Shown here piece after piece: positions 24,915 to 34,402 of a stretch of DNA of 39,394 nucleotides. Below the pieces are notes generated by a model that saw only the letters and a list, made by a program, of their open reading frames with translations, ran no database searches and had not been told where the DNA came from. The stretch is from Oscillospiraceae bacterium (GTDB lineage: Bacteria; Bacillota; Clostridia; Oscillospirales; Ruminococcaceae): the NCBI GenBank assembly GCA_017461245.1, contig JAFTYW010000046.1, positions 1 through 39,394 on the forward strand. The letters run 5' to 3'. Every line of letters begins with the position of its first letter. The first letter of the stretch is position 1. A program made the translations under genes and the position numbers.

Positions 24915-25535
24915 TTACTCCTTTTCGCCGTTTATAATTTGTTGACATACCTTTTCTGTTGCCGCAGGGAGAATTTTCCACTCTGCGAGCTTCATTACCC
25001 TCTTTTGTAGGGTTTCGGGTGTGTCATTTTCACGAATGTTGACCGCTTTTTGCATAATAATCTCCCCGCCGTCGGGAACTTCATTAACAAAATGCACCGT
25101 AGCTCCCGTTACCTTAACTCCGTATTTAAGCGCGGCCTCGTGAACGTAAAGCCCGTAAAAGCCTTTGCCGCAGAAGGACGGAATTAACGAAGGGTGCACA
25201 TTTATTATCCTTTTGGGATATTCTTTTATAAAGCTTTCGCTCAAAATGGACATAAAACCTGCAAGAACTATAAGATCGATTTCATATTCTTTCAGAACAG
25301 CTTTGAGTTTTTCCTCAAACACCTCCTGGCTGCCGCACACTTTTTTAGAAACGCAAACTGCAGAAATTCCCGCATTTTTCGCCCTTTCAAGCGCATAGGC
25401 ATTGGGGTTATTGGAAAGCACAAGCTCTATTTTGCCGCTATGTATTATACCGCTGTTTTGAGCATCTATAAGCGCCTGCAGATTAGTTCCGCCGCCCGAC
25501 ACCAAAACCGCAATTCTTGCAATGCTTTTGTTCAT
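24915..25535 (-). CDS. purN: GAR transformylase
   Basis: It formylates GAR using 10-formyl-THF, step three. The 206-residue protein starts KSIARIAVLVSGGGTNLQAL (phosphate loop) and has LAGFMSIL, INVHPSLIPSF with the catalytic Asn and His, and VHFVNEVPDGGEIIMQ with the conserved Asp. Length is typical. It follows purM by 21 bp and precedes purO by 5 bp. Confidence 0.97.
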   Translation of the reverse strand: MNKSIARIAVLVSGGGTNLQALIDAQNSGIIHSGKIELVLSNNPNAYALERAKNAGISAVCVSKKVCGSQEVFEEKLKAVLKEYEIDLIVLAGFMSILSESFIKEYPKRIINVHPSLIPSFCGKGFYGLYVHEAALKYGVKVTGATVHFVNEVPDGGEIIMQKAVNIRENDTPETLQKRVMKLAEWKILPAATEKVCQQIINGEKE

Positions 25536-25556
25536 TTCTGTTCCCTTTCATAAGGT

Positions 25557-26606
25557 TTATTTAATGATAATTTTCTCGTCAGACTCAATGATTTCGCCTA
25601 TTACATAAGCGTCCTCGCCGTATTCTTTGAGAATCGAGAGAGCGGCATTAACATCGTCTTTAGAAACAACAATGCTCATACCAACGCCCATATTATAGGT
25701 GTTATACATGTCTCTTTCGGGGATATTGCCTATCTTGGCAATCAGATCAAATATGGGAAGCACTTTAACAGCACTCTTTTCGATCTGCGCACCAAGACCA
25801 TCGGGAATGCTTCTGGGGATATTCTCGTAAAATCCACCGCCAGTAATGTGGCTGATACCCTTAACCTGAACCTTTTCAAGAAGCGCAAGAACGCTCTTTA
25901 CATAAATCTTAGTAGGTGTAAGAAGAGTTTCAGCGATTGTTTTTCCGCCGAGGTCAGCGCAAGAAGCATAAAGACTGTCGGGATTGTTATCAATATCAAA
26001 AACCTTGCGGCAGAGCGAGAAGCCATTTGAATGGATACCGCTTGATGCAAGAGCAATTACAACGTCACCCTTCGCCATTTTAGTGTTATCAAGTATTTTC
26101 TTTTTATCAACGATACCAACTGCAAAACCTGCAAGGTCGTATTCCTCGACGGGCATCATACCGGGATGCTCTGCGGTTTCGCCGCCGATAAGCGCAGCGC
26201 CCGACTGAACACATCCCTCTGCAACACCGCTTACAATAGCAGCAATTTTTTCGGGAATATTTTTTCCGCAAGCGATGTAGTCAAGGAAAAATAAGGGTTT
26301 TGCGCCGCAGCAAATAATGTCATTAACGCACATTGCAACAGCATCAATACCAATAGTATCGTGCTTGTCAATAAGGATAGCCATTTTTACTTTAGTTCCG
26401 CAGCCGTCGGTTCCCGAAACCAAAACGGGTTCCTCCATTCCCGCAAGGTTTAATCCAAAGCAGCCGCCAAAACCACCTACGTCATCGAGGCAGCCATCAT
26501 TTTTAGTTCTTGCGATATGCTTTTTCATAAGCTCAACGGCTTTGTATCCTGCAGTAATATCAACGCCTGCAGCAGCGTAACTATCAGATCTTGATTGATT
26601 ACTCAT
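25557..26606 (-). CDS. purM: AIR synthetase
   Basis: It closes FGAM to AIR, step five. It starts at MSNQSRSDSYAAAGVDI (ATG 26606-26604, AAGGAAT upstream), giving 349 residues; a longer in-frame start would run into purF. Motifs: SGTDGCGTKVKMA, DAVAMCVNDI, GGETAEHPGMM, SSGIHSNGFSL, HITGGGFYENIPR and YNTYNMGVGM. These are the standard PurM blocks. Its start lies two bases from the purF stop, so the two are tightly coupled. Confidence 0.97.
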   Translation of the reverse strand: MSNQSRSDSYAAAGVDITAGYKAVELMKKHIARTKNDGCLDDVGGFGGCFGLNLAGMEEPVLVSGTDGCGTKVKMAILIDKHDTIGIDAVAMCVNDIICCGAKPLFFLDYIACGKNIPEKIAAIVSGVAEGCVQSGAALIGGETAEHPGMMPVEEYDLAGFAVGIVDKKKILDNTKMAKGDVVIALASSGIHSNGFSLCRKVFDIDNNPDSLYASCADLGGKTIAETLLTPTKIYVKSVLALLEKVQVKGISHITGGGFYENIPRSIPDGLGAQIEKSAVKVLPIFDLIAKIGNIPERDMYNTYNMGVGMSIVVSKDDVNAALSILKEYGEDAYVIGEIIESDEKIIIK

Positions 26607-26608
26607 AA

Positions 26609-28033
26609 TTATTCCTTTCCGTTCCAGCAGTATGTGCAAAGCTTACAAGGCTCAAGACCTATTGCTTTGATAACACCCTCTAAAGACTGAAACTCCAAAG
26701 ATTCAAAATGCAGCTTTTCGCAAATTGCCTTGCGCAATTTCTTTCCGCGCTCGGTATTGCTGTCGCTGTATTCTTCGATATAATTAAATCCCTCTTCCCC
26801 TTCAAGCTCCATAATTACTCTACGAGCGATAAGCTCCATATCATCGGTAGCTCTTGAGAAGTTTAAGAATTTACATCCGTACATAATTGGCGGGCAAGCG
26901 GAGCGCATATGCACCGACTTGGCACCGTTTTCATAAAGAAAGTCAACCGTTTCCTTAAGCTGAGTTCCCCTCACTATCGAGTCATCAACGAACAAAAGAT
27001 TTTTATCCTTAATTAGCTCATGAACGGGAATTTGCTTCATCTTGGCGATTTTATTTCGGTCAGACTGCTTTGCAGGAGTAAAGCTACGCGCCCATGTGGG
27101 AGTGTACTTAATAAAAGCTCTCGCAAACGGAATATCGCTTTTATTTGCGTAACCGATAGCGTGCGGTGTTCCTGAATCTGGAACGCCTCCAACATAATCA
27201 ATATCCTGCGCAAGATTATTATCTATGTCGTTCTGGGCCAAAATTGCGCCGTTGCGATAGCGCATAGCCTCAACATTGATTCCCTCAAAGGTCGAGGTAG
27301 GATAACCGTAATAGCTCCACAAAAACGCGCAAATCCGCATTTTATCACCAGGCTCTGCAAGCTGACGGATATCAGTTGCGGTAACCTCAACTATTTCACC
27401 CGGACCGAGCTCTTTTTCGTCCTCAAAGCCAAGTTTTGTATAGGCAAACGCCTCAAAGGAAACTGCGTGTCCGTTTTCATCCTTTCCTATATGAATAGGA
27501 AGTCTGCCAACCTTATCGCGAGCCGCGATAAGCGAGCCATCCTGTTTTAAAATGAGGATCGAAGCAGTTCCGTCAATGGTTTCTTGAGCAAACTTTATTC
27601 CCTCAACGAAATCTTTTTTCTGATTTATCAGCGCGGCAAGAAGCTCAACAGAATTGACTTTTCCGCCCGTCATCGCATCAAAATGATCTCCTGTTGACGA
27701 GAGATATTTATCAATAATTTCGTCAGCATTATTTATCATACCAACCATACAAATGGCATAGGTACCGAGATGGGAACGTATAAGCATCGGCTGAGGATCG
27801 CTATCGCTGATGCAACCGATTGCCGATGTTCCCTGCATTTCATCAAATATATGTTCAAATTTTGTTCTGAAAGGTGCATTTTGTATGTTATGTATCTTTC
27901 TCTGTAAACCGATCTCACAGTCATAGGCCGCCATTCCTGCGCGGCGGGTTCCAAGGTGCGAATGATAGTCTACGCCGTAGAAAACATCCACCATACAATC
28001 CTCTTTAGAAGCAATACCAAAAAAACCGCCCAT
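26609..28033 (-). CDS. purF: Amidophosphoribosyltransferase-like PurF with degenerate glutaminase
   Basis: PurF normally makes phosphoribosylamine from PRPP and glutamine, step one. The 474-residue protein keeps the PRPP loop VDDSIVRGTQ (349-358) and four Cys at 235, 380, 463 and 466, nearly matching the 4Fe-4S ligands of B. subtilis PurF. The N-terminal glutaminase is eroded. It begins MGGFFGIASKEDC, with Gly where the Cys nucleophile should follow Met, and a stop three codons upstream rules out a longer start. The HNG region reads VGM and SDT reads VNS. It may use free ammonia or a partner subunit, or be a paralogue of a true PurF elsewhere. It lies between purE and purM; GGAGG is 12 bases before the ATG. 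Confidence 0.9.
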   Translation of the reverse strand: MGGFFGIASKEDCMVDVFYGVDYHSHLGTRRAGMAAYDCEIGLQRKIHNIQNAPFRTKFEHIFDEMQGTSAIGCISDSDPQPMLIRSHLGTYAICMVGMINNADEIIDKYLSSTGDHFDAMTGGKVNSVELLAALINQKKDFVEGIKFAQETIDGTASILILKQDGSLIAARDKVGRLPIHIGKDENGHAVSFEAFAYTKLGFEDEKELGPGEIVEVTATDIRQLAEPGDKMRICAFLWSYYGYPTSTFEGINVEAMRYRNGAILAQNDIDNNLAQDIDYVGGVPDSGTPHAIGYANKSDIPFARAFIKYTPTWARSFTPAKQSDRNKIAKMKQIPVHELIKDKNLLFVDDSIVRGTQLKETVDFLYENGAKSVHMRSACPPIMYGCKFLNFSRATDDMELIARRVIMELEGEEGFNYIEEYSDSNTERGKKLRKAICEKLHFESLEFQSLEGVIKAIGLEPCKLCTYCWNGKE

Positions 28034-28055
28034 AAGGGTTTAAATCCTCCTTGAA

Positions 28056-28544
28056 TTAAAGTCTATCCATTACCTCGGCATCTTTTTTAAGGACTACAGC
28101 AGCGGCGTCTGCACGCTTTTTATCAAGAGCGTTAGCTAACTCCTTATCCTCAACTGCGAGAATCTGAGCTGCGAGCAGAGCGGCATTTGCGCCGCCGTTT
28201 ATTGCAACAGTTGCGACGGGGATACCCGAGGGCATCTGAACTGTTGAAAGGAGCGCATCCATACCATCGAGGTTAGTAGACTTACAAGGAATACCAATAA
28301 CGGGAAGGGTTGTATTAGCGGCGATAGCACCTGCAAGGTGAGCCGCCATTCCTGCTGCAGCAATTATAGCACCGAAGCCGTTTTCTCTTGCGTTGAGGGC
28401 AAAATCACGTGCTTCCACAGGTGTTCTATGAGCTGAATAAATATGTACTTCATAAGGAATGTTAAGTTCTTTAAGGGTATCGACAGCTTTCTGAATGATA
28501 GGCAGATCGCTATCGCTGCCCATAACTATTCCAATTTTTTTCAT
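28056..28544 (-). CDS. purE: N5-CAIR mutase PurE, class I
   Basis: It rearranges N5-CAIR to CAIR. The 162-residue protein starts MKKIGIVMGSDSDLP and has YSAHRTP, AAAGMAAHLAG and PVIGIPCKS, all class I PurE hallmarks. A class I enzyme normally needs PurK, which is not in this window. It is the first gene of the operon, just after the ZTP riboswitch, with GGAGG seven bases before the ATG. purF follows after 22 bp. Confidence 0.97.
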   Translation of the reverse strand: MKKIGIVMGSDSDLPIIQKAVDTLKELNIPYEVHIYSAHRTPVEARDFALNARENGFGAIIAAAGMAAHLAGAIAANTTLPVIGIPCKSTNLDGMDALLSTVQMPSGIPVATVAINGGANAALLAAQILAVEDKELANALDKKRADAAAVVLKKDAEVMDRL

Positions 28545-28569
28545 TTATATATTCCTCCATTGATTTTAA

Positions 28570-28611
28570 AAACAAAAAGGCACATTTAACTTGTAAAAAG
28601 CTAAATGTGCC
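28570..28611 (-). terminator. Riboswitch-controlled terminator before purE
   Basis: GGCACATTTA (28611-28602) pairs with TAAATGTGCC (28588-28579), followed by TTTTTGTTTTT. The 5' arm uses the GGC of the riboswitch CTGGGCA, so the terminator and the folded aptamer exclude each other. Confidence 0.9.
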
Positions 28612-28697
28612 CAGACGGTCGACTAAAAGGGATATAAATCCCATCAAATTTTCTGCTTCTCTGTGGTGCTCCACATTTATCCGTCAGTCGCAGAAAA
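28608..28697 (-). ncRNA. ZTP riboswitch (pfl motif)
   Basis: P1 is TTTTCTGC (28697-28690) with GCAGAAAA (28656-28649). It encloses the conserved ACTGACGGA strand and a GTGG-AGCA-CCAC hairpin. After a GGGAT/ATCCC linker hairpin comes the signature CCGTCTGGGCA (28618-28608), whose CCGT can pair back to ACGG to form the pseudoknot. This is the pfl/ZTP consensus. ZTP binding would hold the GGGC and block the overlapping terminator, turning the operon on when 10-formyl-THF is short. It precedes purE and an operon ending in fhs, the classic targets. Confidence 0.93.
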
Positions 28698-28718
28698 CGT
28701 TTATTAAATTACAACGAG

Positions 28719-28747
28719 ATTATATCACACGCCGCAATTTATGTCAA
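28719..28747 (-). promoter_or_regulatory. Promoter of the pur-fhs operon
   Basis: TTGACA (28747-28742), a 17-bp spacer and TATAAT (28724-28719), both perfect. It begins about 30 bp after the guaB stop. Confidence 0.9.
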
Positions 28748-28776
28748 GGCACGAAGCGTTAGATTTTGTTGGCAAA

Positions 28777-30279
28777 TTACTTAATTGAAGTTGTTTCTTT
28801 CTGAATAACATCGTGTGCGCCGCCCTCAACAATGCTGGTAGCAGAAACGAGTGTGAGCTTTGCTTTTTTCTGAAGCTCGGGAATGGTCAAAGCACCGCAG
28901 TTGCACATAGTGGATTTTACCTTGCTAAGTGAAAGCGCTACGTTGTCCTTAAGCTTACCTGCGTAAGGAACATAGGAGTCAACACCCTCTTCAAAGGAAA
29001 GCTTTTTATCGCCTCCAAGGTCGTATCTCTGCCAGTTTCTCGCGCGGTTAGATCCCTCGCCCCAATATTCTTTATAGTAAGTTCCGCCGATATTAACCTT
29101 GTTTGTCGGGCTTTCATCAAATCTTGCAAAATATCTGCCGAGCATAATGAAATCTGCACCCATTGCAAGAGCGAGAGTCATATGGTGATCGTAAACGATA
29201 CCGCCGTCAGAGCACACAGGAACATAAACACCTGTTTCCTCAAAATACTCATCGCGAGCCTTACAGACCTCGATAAGTGCAGTAGCTTGCCCTCTGCCGA
29301 TGCCCTTGGTTTCACGGGTGATACAGATCGAGCCACCGCCGATTCCAACCTTAATAAAGTCAGCGCCACAGTCAGCTAAGAAGCGGAATCCTTCTGCATC
29401 GACAACGTTTCCTGCGCCAACCTTTACGCTATCGCCATACTTTTCACGAATCCACTTGATAGTGATGTTCTGCCACTCGGAAAATCCCTCGGACGAGTCG
29501 ATACAAAGAACGTCTGCGCCAGCCTCAACTAAGGCAGGAACACGCTCTGCAAAGTCCCTTGTGTTGATACCTGCGCCTACAACATAGCGCTTTGAACTAT
29601 CAAGAAGCTCGTTGGGGTTTTGCTTGTGGGTGTCATAGTCCTTGCGGAAAACGAAATAACAAAGCTGACCTTCGTCATTTATAATCGGGAGCGAATTGAG
29701 TTTATTGTCCCAGATAATATCGTTGGCTTCCTTAAGGGTTGTTCCCTCTTTTGCCCAGACAAGCTTATCAAATGGAGTCATAAACTCCTTAACCTTGGTA
29801 TCAGGGCTCATACGGCTTACTCTGTAATCTCTGCCCGTTACAATACCCACAAGCTTGCCGTCAGCAGTACCATCAGAGGTTATGGCAACGGTTGAGTGAC
29901 CTGTTTCCTCTTTAAGTGCAACAACCTCAGCAAGTGTTGCCTCAGGGCTTAAATTAGAATCACTCTTAACAAAGCCTGCTTTATAGCTTTTTGCACGCTT
30001 TACCATTGCAGCCTCATCCTCAATACTCTGCGAGCCGTAAATAAAGGACACGCCGCCCTCTGTTGCAAGAGCAACAGCTAAACGGTCATTAGATACAGAC
30101 TGCATAATTGCCGAAACAAGAGGAATATTCATTGTTATTGCGGACTCTTCGCCCTTCTTAAACTTAACAAGAGGGGTTTTAAGACTTACATTAGCCGGAA
30201 CACACTGGTCTGAGGAATATCCTGGGATTAAAAGATATTCGTTAAAAGTGTGTGAGGGCTCGTTAATAAAAATAGCCAT
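28777..30279 (-). CDS. guaB: IMP dehydrogenase, divergent clade resembling the T. foetus enzyme
   Basis: It oxidises IMP to XMP, the committed step to GMP. The 500-residue protein has a TIM barrel interrupted by CBS domains (about 100-215). The catalytic Cys is C319 in [10 protein letters not shown], followed by GIGRGQ, the flap and [13 protein letters not shown] with the catalytic Arg. It differs from the usual bacterial DTAHGHS and GPGSICTTR signatures: it reads [10 protein letters not shown] and [10 protein letters not shown]. From memory these blocks and the residue number match Tritrichomonas foetus IMPDH, thought to be of bacterial origin. Its ATG overlaps the pyrB stop (TAATG) with GGAG eight bases upstream, so it is the last gene of the pyr operon. 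Confidence 0.94.
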   Translation of the reverse strand: MAIFINEPSHTFNEYLLIPGYSSDQCVPANVSLKTPLVKFKKGEESAITMNIPLVSAIMQSVSNDRLAVALATEGGVSFIYGSQSIEDEAAMVKRAKSYKAGFVKSDSNLSPEATLAEVVALKEETGHSTVAITSDGTADGKLVGIVTGRDYRVSRMSPDTKVKEFMTPFDKLVWAKEGTTLKEANDIIWDNKLNSLPIINDEGQLCYFVFRKDYDTHKQNPNELLDSSKRYVVGAGINTRDFAERVPALVEAGADVLCIDSSEGFSEWQNITIKWIREKYGDSVKVGAGNVVDAEGFRFLADCGADFIKVGIGGGSICITRETKGIGRGQATALIEVCKARDEYFEETGVYVPVCSDGGIVYDHHMTLALAMGADFIMLGRYFARFDESPTNKVNIGGTYYKEYWGEGSNRARNWQRYDLGGDKKLSFEEGVDSYVPYAGKLKDNVALSLSKVKSTMCNCGALTIPELQKKAKLTLVSATSIVEGGAHDVIQKETTSIK

Positions 30280-31370
30280 TAGTTATTCTCCTTTTCTATC
30301 GATTGGCTCTCGCAATATACACATCTGTAAATGCCGTTTGCCTTGTCAACTGGTTTAAAAATATGTTCAAGCTCCTGCTCAACCGATACAATACATCTCG
30401 GATTGCTACAGCGGATCTTATTTTTAACAACATCCGCTTCTCTCTTTTCCTCAATATCGGTTTCAGATAAAAGCTTTAATATAAGCGCCATTCGCATAAG
30501 CTTTCCGTTAAGAACCTGTTTAAAATAGCAAGCTCTTTCATCTTGGTCTACCGCAACACTTATTTCATTCACACGTGGCAGCGGATGAAGAATGCTTAGC
30601 TCTGCTTTGGCGTTTTGCAGCTTTTCGGGCGTTAAAATGTAACTCCCCTTAAGCCTTTCATACTCGTTAGCATCGTCAAAACGCTCTCTCTGTATTCTGG
30701 TCATATACAAAACATCGAGCGAAGGCATAGCGTCCTCGAGCGATTTTGTTTCTGTATATGTCATAGCGTTTTTGTCAATAACGTCCTCTTTGATATAGTC
30801 GGGAATTTTGAGTTCATCGGGCGAGATCAGCACAATATTGATATTATTATATCTTGAAAGCGCTGAAATGAGCGAATGAACTGTTCTTCCGTATTTCAGA
30901 TCTCCGCAGAAGCCAACTGTAATACCCTCGATCTTGCCTTTTTGGCGGTAGATCGTAAGTAGGTCAGCAAGTGTCTGGGTCGGGTGGCAATGTCCGCCGT
31001 CCCCTGCATTGATTACGGGAATCGACGCATTCTTTGCCGCCACGTACGGAGCGCCTTCTTTTGGGTGGCGCATTGCAATAATATCAGCATAGCAACTTAT
31101 AACCTTTGCTGTATCTGCAACACTTTCACCTTTTGAGGCGGAGCAGCTGCTTGCATCCGAAAATCCTATAACACTCCCGCCAAGCTCAAGCATTGCCGCC
31201 TCAAAACTAAGCCTTGTTCTTGTTGAAGGCTCAAAGAAAAGCGTGGCAAGTTTTTTACCTTTACAGCGTTCTCTATAGTTTTCGGGGCGCATATCAATGT
31301 CACATGCGACATCCATAAGCTCTTTAAGCTCAGCTACCGAAAAATCAACAATATCAATTAGGTTTCTCAT
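30279..31370 (-). CDS. pyrB: Aspartate carbamoyltransferase with C-terminal PyrI-type zinc domain
   Basis: It makes carbamoyl-aspartate, the second pyrimidine step. The catalytic part (1-305) has [12 protein letters not shown] (46-57), [10 protein letters not shown] (129-138) and HPLPR (262-266). A C-terminal extension carries Cys 321, 326, 350 and 353; spacing 5-24-3 is the same as the zinc domain of E. coli PyrI (109, 114, 138, 141). The PyrI allosteric nucleotide-binding domain is absent. In E. coli the zinc domain holds regulatory and catalytic chains together. Here it may be a remnant of a fusion or a stabilising tail. It lies 16 bp after pyrE and overlaps guaB by one base. Confidence 0.96.
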   Translation of the reverse strand: MRNLIDIVDFSVAELKELMDVACDIDMRPENYRERCKGKKLATLFFEPSTRTRLSFEAAMLELGGSVIGFSDASSCSASKGESVADTAKVISCYADIIAMRHPKEGAPYVAAKNASIPVINAGDGGHCHPTQTLADLLTIYRQKGKIEGITVGFCGDLKYGRTVHSLISALSRYNNINIVLISPDELKIPDYIKEDVIDKNAMTYTETKSLEDAMPSLDVLYMTRIQRERFDDANEYERLKGSYILTPEKLQNAKAELSILHPLPRVNEISVAVDQDERACYFKQVLNGKLMRMALILKLLSETDIEEKREADVVKNKIRCSNPRCIVSVEQELEHIFKPVDKANGIYRCVYCESQSIEKENN

Positions 31371-31386
31371 TATATAAATCCTCTTC

Positions 31387-32043
31387 TTATGCTTTTGCGC
31401 CGTTTACTTCGAGATATTTCTTGATGCGCTCAACGTTTTCACGGTTTGCTTCATCTTCCTCAAGGTACTCGATAATATCATAAACGTCAACAACAGAATA
31501 TACGGGGAATCCAAACTCTTCGCCCACCTCTGCCATTGCGGATTTTTCAGTCTGTCCCTTTTCCTTGCGGTCTACCATAACAAACGTTGCAGCAACCTTG
31601 CATCCTTCGAGGGACGAAAGAATAGCCATACTTTCTCTGATAGCAGTTCCTGCGGTGATAACGTCCTCAACAATAACGATTTCTTCGTTTTTCTGGGGCT
31701 TGTAGCCTACAAAAACTCCGCCTTCGCCGTGGTCCTTTTCCTCTTTTCTGTTAAAGAAGAAAGGAACATCAAGCCCGTTCTTAGAAAGAGCAACTGCAAC
31801 CGAAACTGCAATGGGAATGCCCTTATAAGCAGGTCCGTAAAGCACGGTTTTCTTGTTGCCAACCTTTTCAAAGTAAGCCTTTGCGTAAAACTCGCCAAGC
31901 TTAGAGATCTGGTCGCCCGTCTTGATGTCACCTGCGTTTATAAAATAAGGTATCTTTCTTCCGCTTTTTGCGGTGAAATCTCCAAATTTAAGAACTCCAG
32001 CGCCCTCAAGAAACTTTATAAATTCTCTTTTGTAGCTTTCCAT
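31387..32043 (-). CDS. pyrE: Orotate phosphoribosyltransferase
   Basis: It joins orotate to PRPP to give OMP. The 218-residue protein has [26 protein letters not shown] (catalytic flexible loop) and the PRPP loop [13 protein letters not shown]. The length is that of the longer PyrE form. It lies between pyrF and pyrB with short gaps (14 and 16 bp) and a GGAGG before the ATG. Confidence 0.97.
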   Translation of the reverse strand: MESYKREFIKFLEGAGVLKFGDFTAKSGRKIPYFINAGDIKTGDQISKLGEFYAKAYFEKVGNKKTVLYGPAYKGIPIAVSVAVALSKNGLDVPFFFNRKEEKDHGEGGVFVGYKPQKNEEIVIVEDVITAGTAIRESMAILSSLEGCKVAATFVMVDRKEKGQTEKSAMAEVGEEFGFPVYSVVDVYDIIEYLEEDEANRENVERIKKYLEVNGAKA

Positions 32044-32057
32044 TTATAAAACCCTCC

Positions 32058-32756
32058 TTAGTCAACAAACTCTTTAACGCAGCGCTCGTAAGCGGCAACG
32101 GGATCCTCTGCCGCAGTAATCGGTCTGCCAACAACTATATAATCAGAGCCAATAAGCTTTGCCTGCTCGGGAGTCATAACCCTCTTCTGATCGCCCACGT
32201 CGCCGTCAGCAAAACGAACGCCAGGGGTAACGGTTACAAATTCCTTTCCGCAAACCTCGTGTACCTTGCCAGCCTCAAGAGGTGAGCAAACAACACCATC
32301 AAGTCCTGCTTTTTTAGCGTTGTGAGCGTAGTGCATAACAACCTCATCAATAGGATGGTCAATCAATAGGTCATCCTTCATACTCTGCTGGTCGGTAGAG
32401 GTAAGCTGAGTAACAGCAATCAAGATAGGTCTTGTGCCGTCGGGACGGGTCAGACCCTCAATAGCAGCCTCCATCATACGAACAGTTCCCGAGGCATGAA
32501 GATTAGTCATATCAACGTCAAGGCGGGAAAGAACTGCCATTGACTTTTTAACTGTATTAGGAATATCGTGAAGCTTTAGATCAAGAAAAATCTTATGTCC
32601 ACGCTTTTTGATTTCACGCACGATCTGAGGACCTTCTGCATAGAAAAGCTCCATTCCGATCTTTACAAAAGGTTTTCTGCCCGTAAACTTATCAAGGAAA
32701 GCAAAAACATCATTTGCGCTTGAAAAATCACAGGCAATAATTACGTCCTTACCCAT
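32058..32756 (-). CDS. pyrF: OMP decarboxylase
   Basis: It decarboxylates OMP to UMP. The 232-residue protein has the catalytic Asp-Lys-Asp motif in [20 protein letters not shown], and the phosphate-binding VTPGVRF and YIVVGRPI. Its ATG overlaps the pyrD stop by one base (TAATG), so the two are translationally coupled. Confidence 0.97.
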   Translation of the reverse strand: MGKDVIIACDFSSANDVFAFLDKFTGRKPFVKIGMELFYAEGPQIVREIKKRGHKIFLDLKLHDIPNTVKKSMAVLSRLDVDMTNLHASGTVRMMEAAIEGLTRPDGTRPILIAVTQLTSTDQQSMKDDLLIDHPIDEVVMHYAHNAKKAGLDGVVCSPLEAGKVHEVCGKEFVTVTPGVRFADGDVGDQKRVMTPEQAKLIGSDYIVVGRPITAAEDPVAAYERCVKEFVD

Positions 32757-33667
32757 TATTCACAACCTCCTATGATTTCTGAAAGTGAATTTATTTTATA
32801 TTTTTCCATTGCGCTCGGAAGAGCATTTATAATATCTCGACAGGCAAAGGGATCAACAAGGTTTGCCGCTCCAATTTCAACCGCAGTTGCTCCTGCAAGC
32901 ATCATTTCAATAACATCCTCAGCGCTGCTGACGCCACCCATTCCTACAACAGGAATATTAACAGCCTTTGAAACCTGATAGACCATTCTGACAGCCACGG
33001 GGAAAATTGCACTTCCCGAAAAACCGCCCATTTTATTTGCTATAACAGGTTTTCTTTTGTTTAAGTCAATTCGCATACCGAGAAGAGTGTTTATAAGGCT
33101 GATTCCGTCAGCGCCCGCATCCTCGCAGGCTTTTGCGATGGAAACAATGTCTGTTACGTTAGGTGAAAGCTTGATTATGACGGGCTTTGTTGTCACTGCC
33201 TTAACCGCTCTTGTAACCTCAGCAGCAGCCTCTGGAGAGGTTCCAAAGCTCATTCCACCACCGTGAACGTTGGGGCAGCTTACGTTAACCTCAAGCCAAC
33301 CTACCTGCTCTTCTCTATCGAGCTTTTGGCAGGTGTAGGCATAGTCTTCAATCGAAAAACCGCTGACATTTGCCATAACCTTTTTATTAAAACATTCTTT
33401 AAGGCGAGGGAGCTCTTTAGAAATAACATTTTCAACACCGGGATTCTGAAGACCGACGGCGTTGATCATTCCGGCAGGACACTCTGCAATTCTCGGGGTG
33501 GGATTTCCAAATCTTGCATCCTTGGTCGTTCCCTTAAACGAAAAGGTGCCTAAAATGTTTATATCATAAAGCTCTGCAAATTCGTAGCCATAGCCAAAGG
33601 TTCCGCTTGCGGGAATAATGGGATTATCAAGCTCTATTCCGCAGAGGTTTACACTCATTTTTCCCAT
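32756..33667 (-). CDS. pyrD: Dihydroorotate dehydrogenase B, catalytic subunit
   Basis: It oxidises dihydroorotate using FMN and passes electrons to PyrK (class 1B, NAD-linked). The 303-residue protein has [13 protein letters not shown], the catalytic Cys in [21 protein letters not shown] and [11 protein letters not shown]. The ATG at 33667 has a GGAGG seven bases upstream and overlaps the pyrK 3' end by 13 bp. Adjacent pyrK confirms the class 1B assignment. Confidence 0.97.
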   Translation of the reverse strand: MGKMSVNLCGIELDNPIIPASGTFGYGYEFAELYDINILGTFSFKGTTKDARFGNPTPRIAECPAGMINAVGLQNPGVENVISKELPRLKECFNKKVMANVSGFSIEDYAYTCQKLDREEQVGWLEVNVSCPNVHGGGMSFGTSPEAAAEVTRAVKAVTTKPVIIKLSPNVTDIVSIAKACEDAGADGISLINTLLGMRIDLNKRKPVIANKMGGFSGSAIFPVAVRMVYQVSKAVNIPVVGMGGVSSAEDVIEMMLAGATAVEIGAANLVDPFACRDIINALPSAMEKYKINSLSEIIGGCE

Positions 33668-34389
33668 AAGATATCCTCCTTTGCAAGCACGGGGCCGTCT
33701 TTACAGATTCGTTTATATCCCGTAACAGTTTTGCAGGAGCAGCCCATACAAGCTCCAAATCCGCAGCCCATTCTTTCCTCAAAGCTAAGCTGACCCGACG
33801 TTTCAAGAGATTTATAGATGGCTTTGAGCATAGGCTCGGGACCGCAGGTATAGTAATAGGAATAATCTTTATCCTTTGCGGCATCGGTTACAAAGCCTTT
33901 TACTCCAAACGAGCCGTCAACCGTTGTAACAGTTACTTCGGCGCCGAGGGCTTCAAATTCTTCTTTATAGAACACCTCGTCTTTGGTGTTAAAGCCGAGA
34001 ATTACCGAAACCTTTTTGCCCTCAGAAATGAGCTTTTTAGCAAGCAGATAAAGCGGTGGAACGCCAACTCCTCCACCAAGAAGCAGAGGCTTATCACCCG
34101 AAAGAGATGTGTCATAGCCGTTTCCAAGCCCTGTCAGAACGTCGAGCTTGCCGCTTTTAAGCTTACTCATAGCTTCCGTTCCCTTGCCTACCACCTTGTA
34201 GATAATGGTAACAACCTCGCTATCGCAATCACAAACCGAGATTGGTCTGCGGAGGTACATTCCGTCAAGCTTAATATTGATAAACTGACCCGGGGCGGTG
34301 ATATCAGAGGTATCACCACGCAGTTTCATTCTGTATACATTGCTTGTAAGGGGAACATTTTCAATAATTTCAAAGAAACCTTGTTTCAT
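33655..34389 (-). CDS. pyrK: Dihydroorotate dehydrogenase B, electron-transfer subunit
   Basis: It carries FAD and a [2Fe-2S] cluster, moving electrons from PyrD to NAD. I start at MKQGFFEII (ATG 34389, GGAG upstream), giving 244 residues. It has RRPISVCD for FAD, LLGGGVGVPPLY for NAD, CGPEPML, and cluster Cys at 209, 214, 217 and 229 (ERMGCGFGACMGCSC). An earlier in-frame start would run into carB with no family support. It overlaps pyrD by 13 bp. Confidence 0.96.
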   Translation of the reverse strand: MKQGFFEIIENVPLTSNVYRMKLRGDTSDITAPGQFINIKLDGMYLRRPISVCDCDSEVVTIIYKVVGKGTEAMSKLKSGKLDVLTGLGNGYDTSLSGDKPLLLGGGVGVPPLYLLAKKLISEGKKVSVILGFNTKDEVFYKEEFEALGAEVTVTTVDGSFGVKGFVTDAAKDKDYSYYYTCGPEPMLKAIYKSLETSGQLSFEERMGCGFGACMGCSCKTVTGYKRICKDGPVLAKEDILWEK

Positions 34390-34402
34390 TTCTTCTCCTT
34401 TT

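Noticed and set aside
16323..28544. Long open frames on the plus strand opposite purL, fhs and purD
   Set aside because: They are mirror frames of high-confidence genes, without ribosome-binding sites or family motifs.
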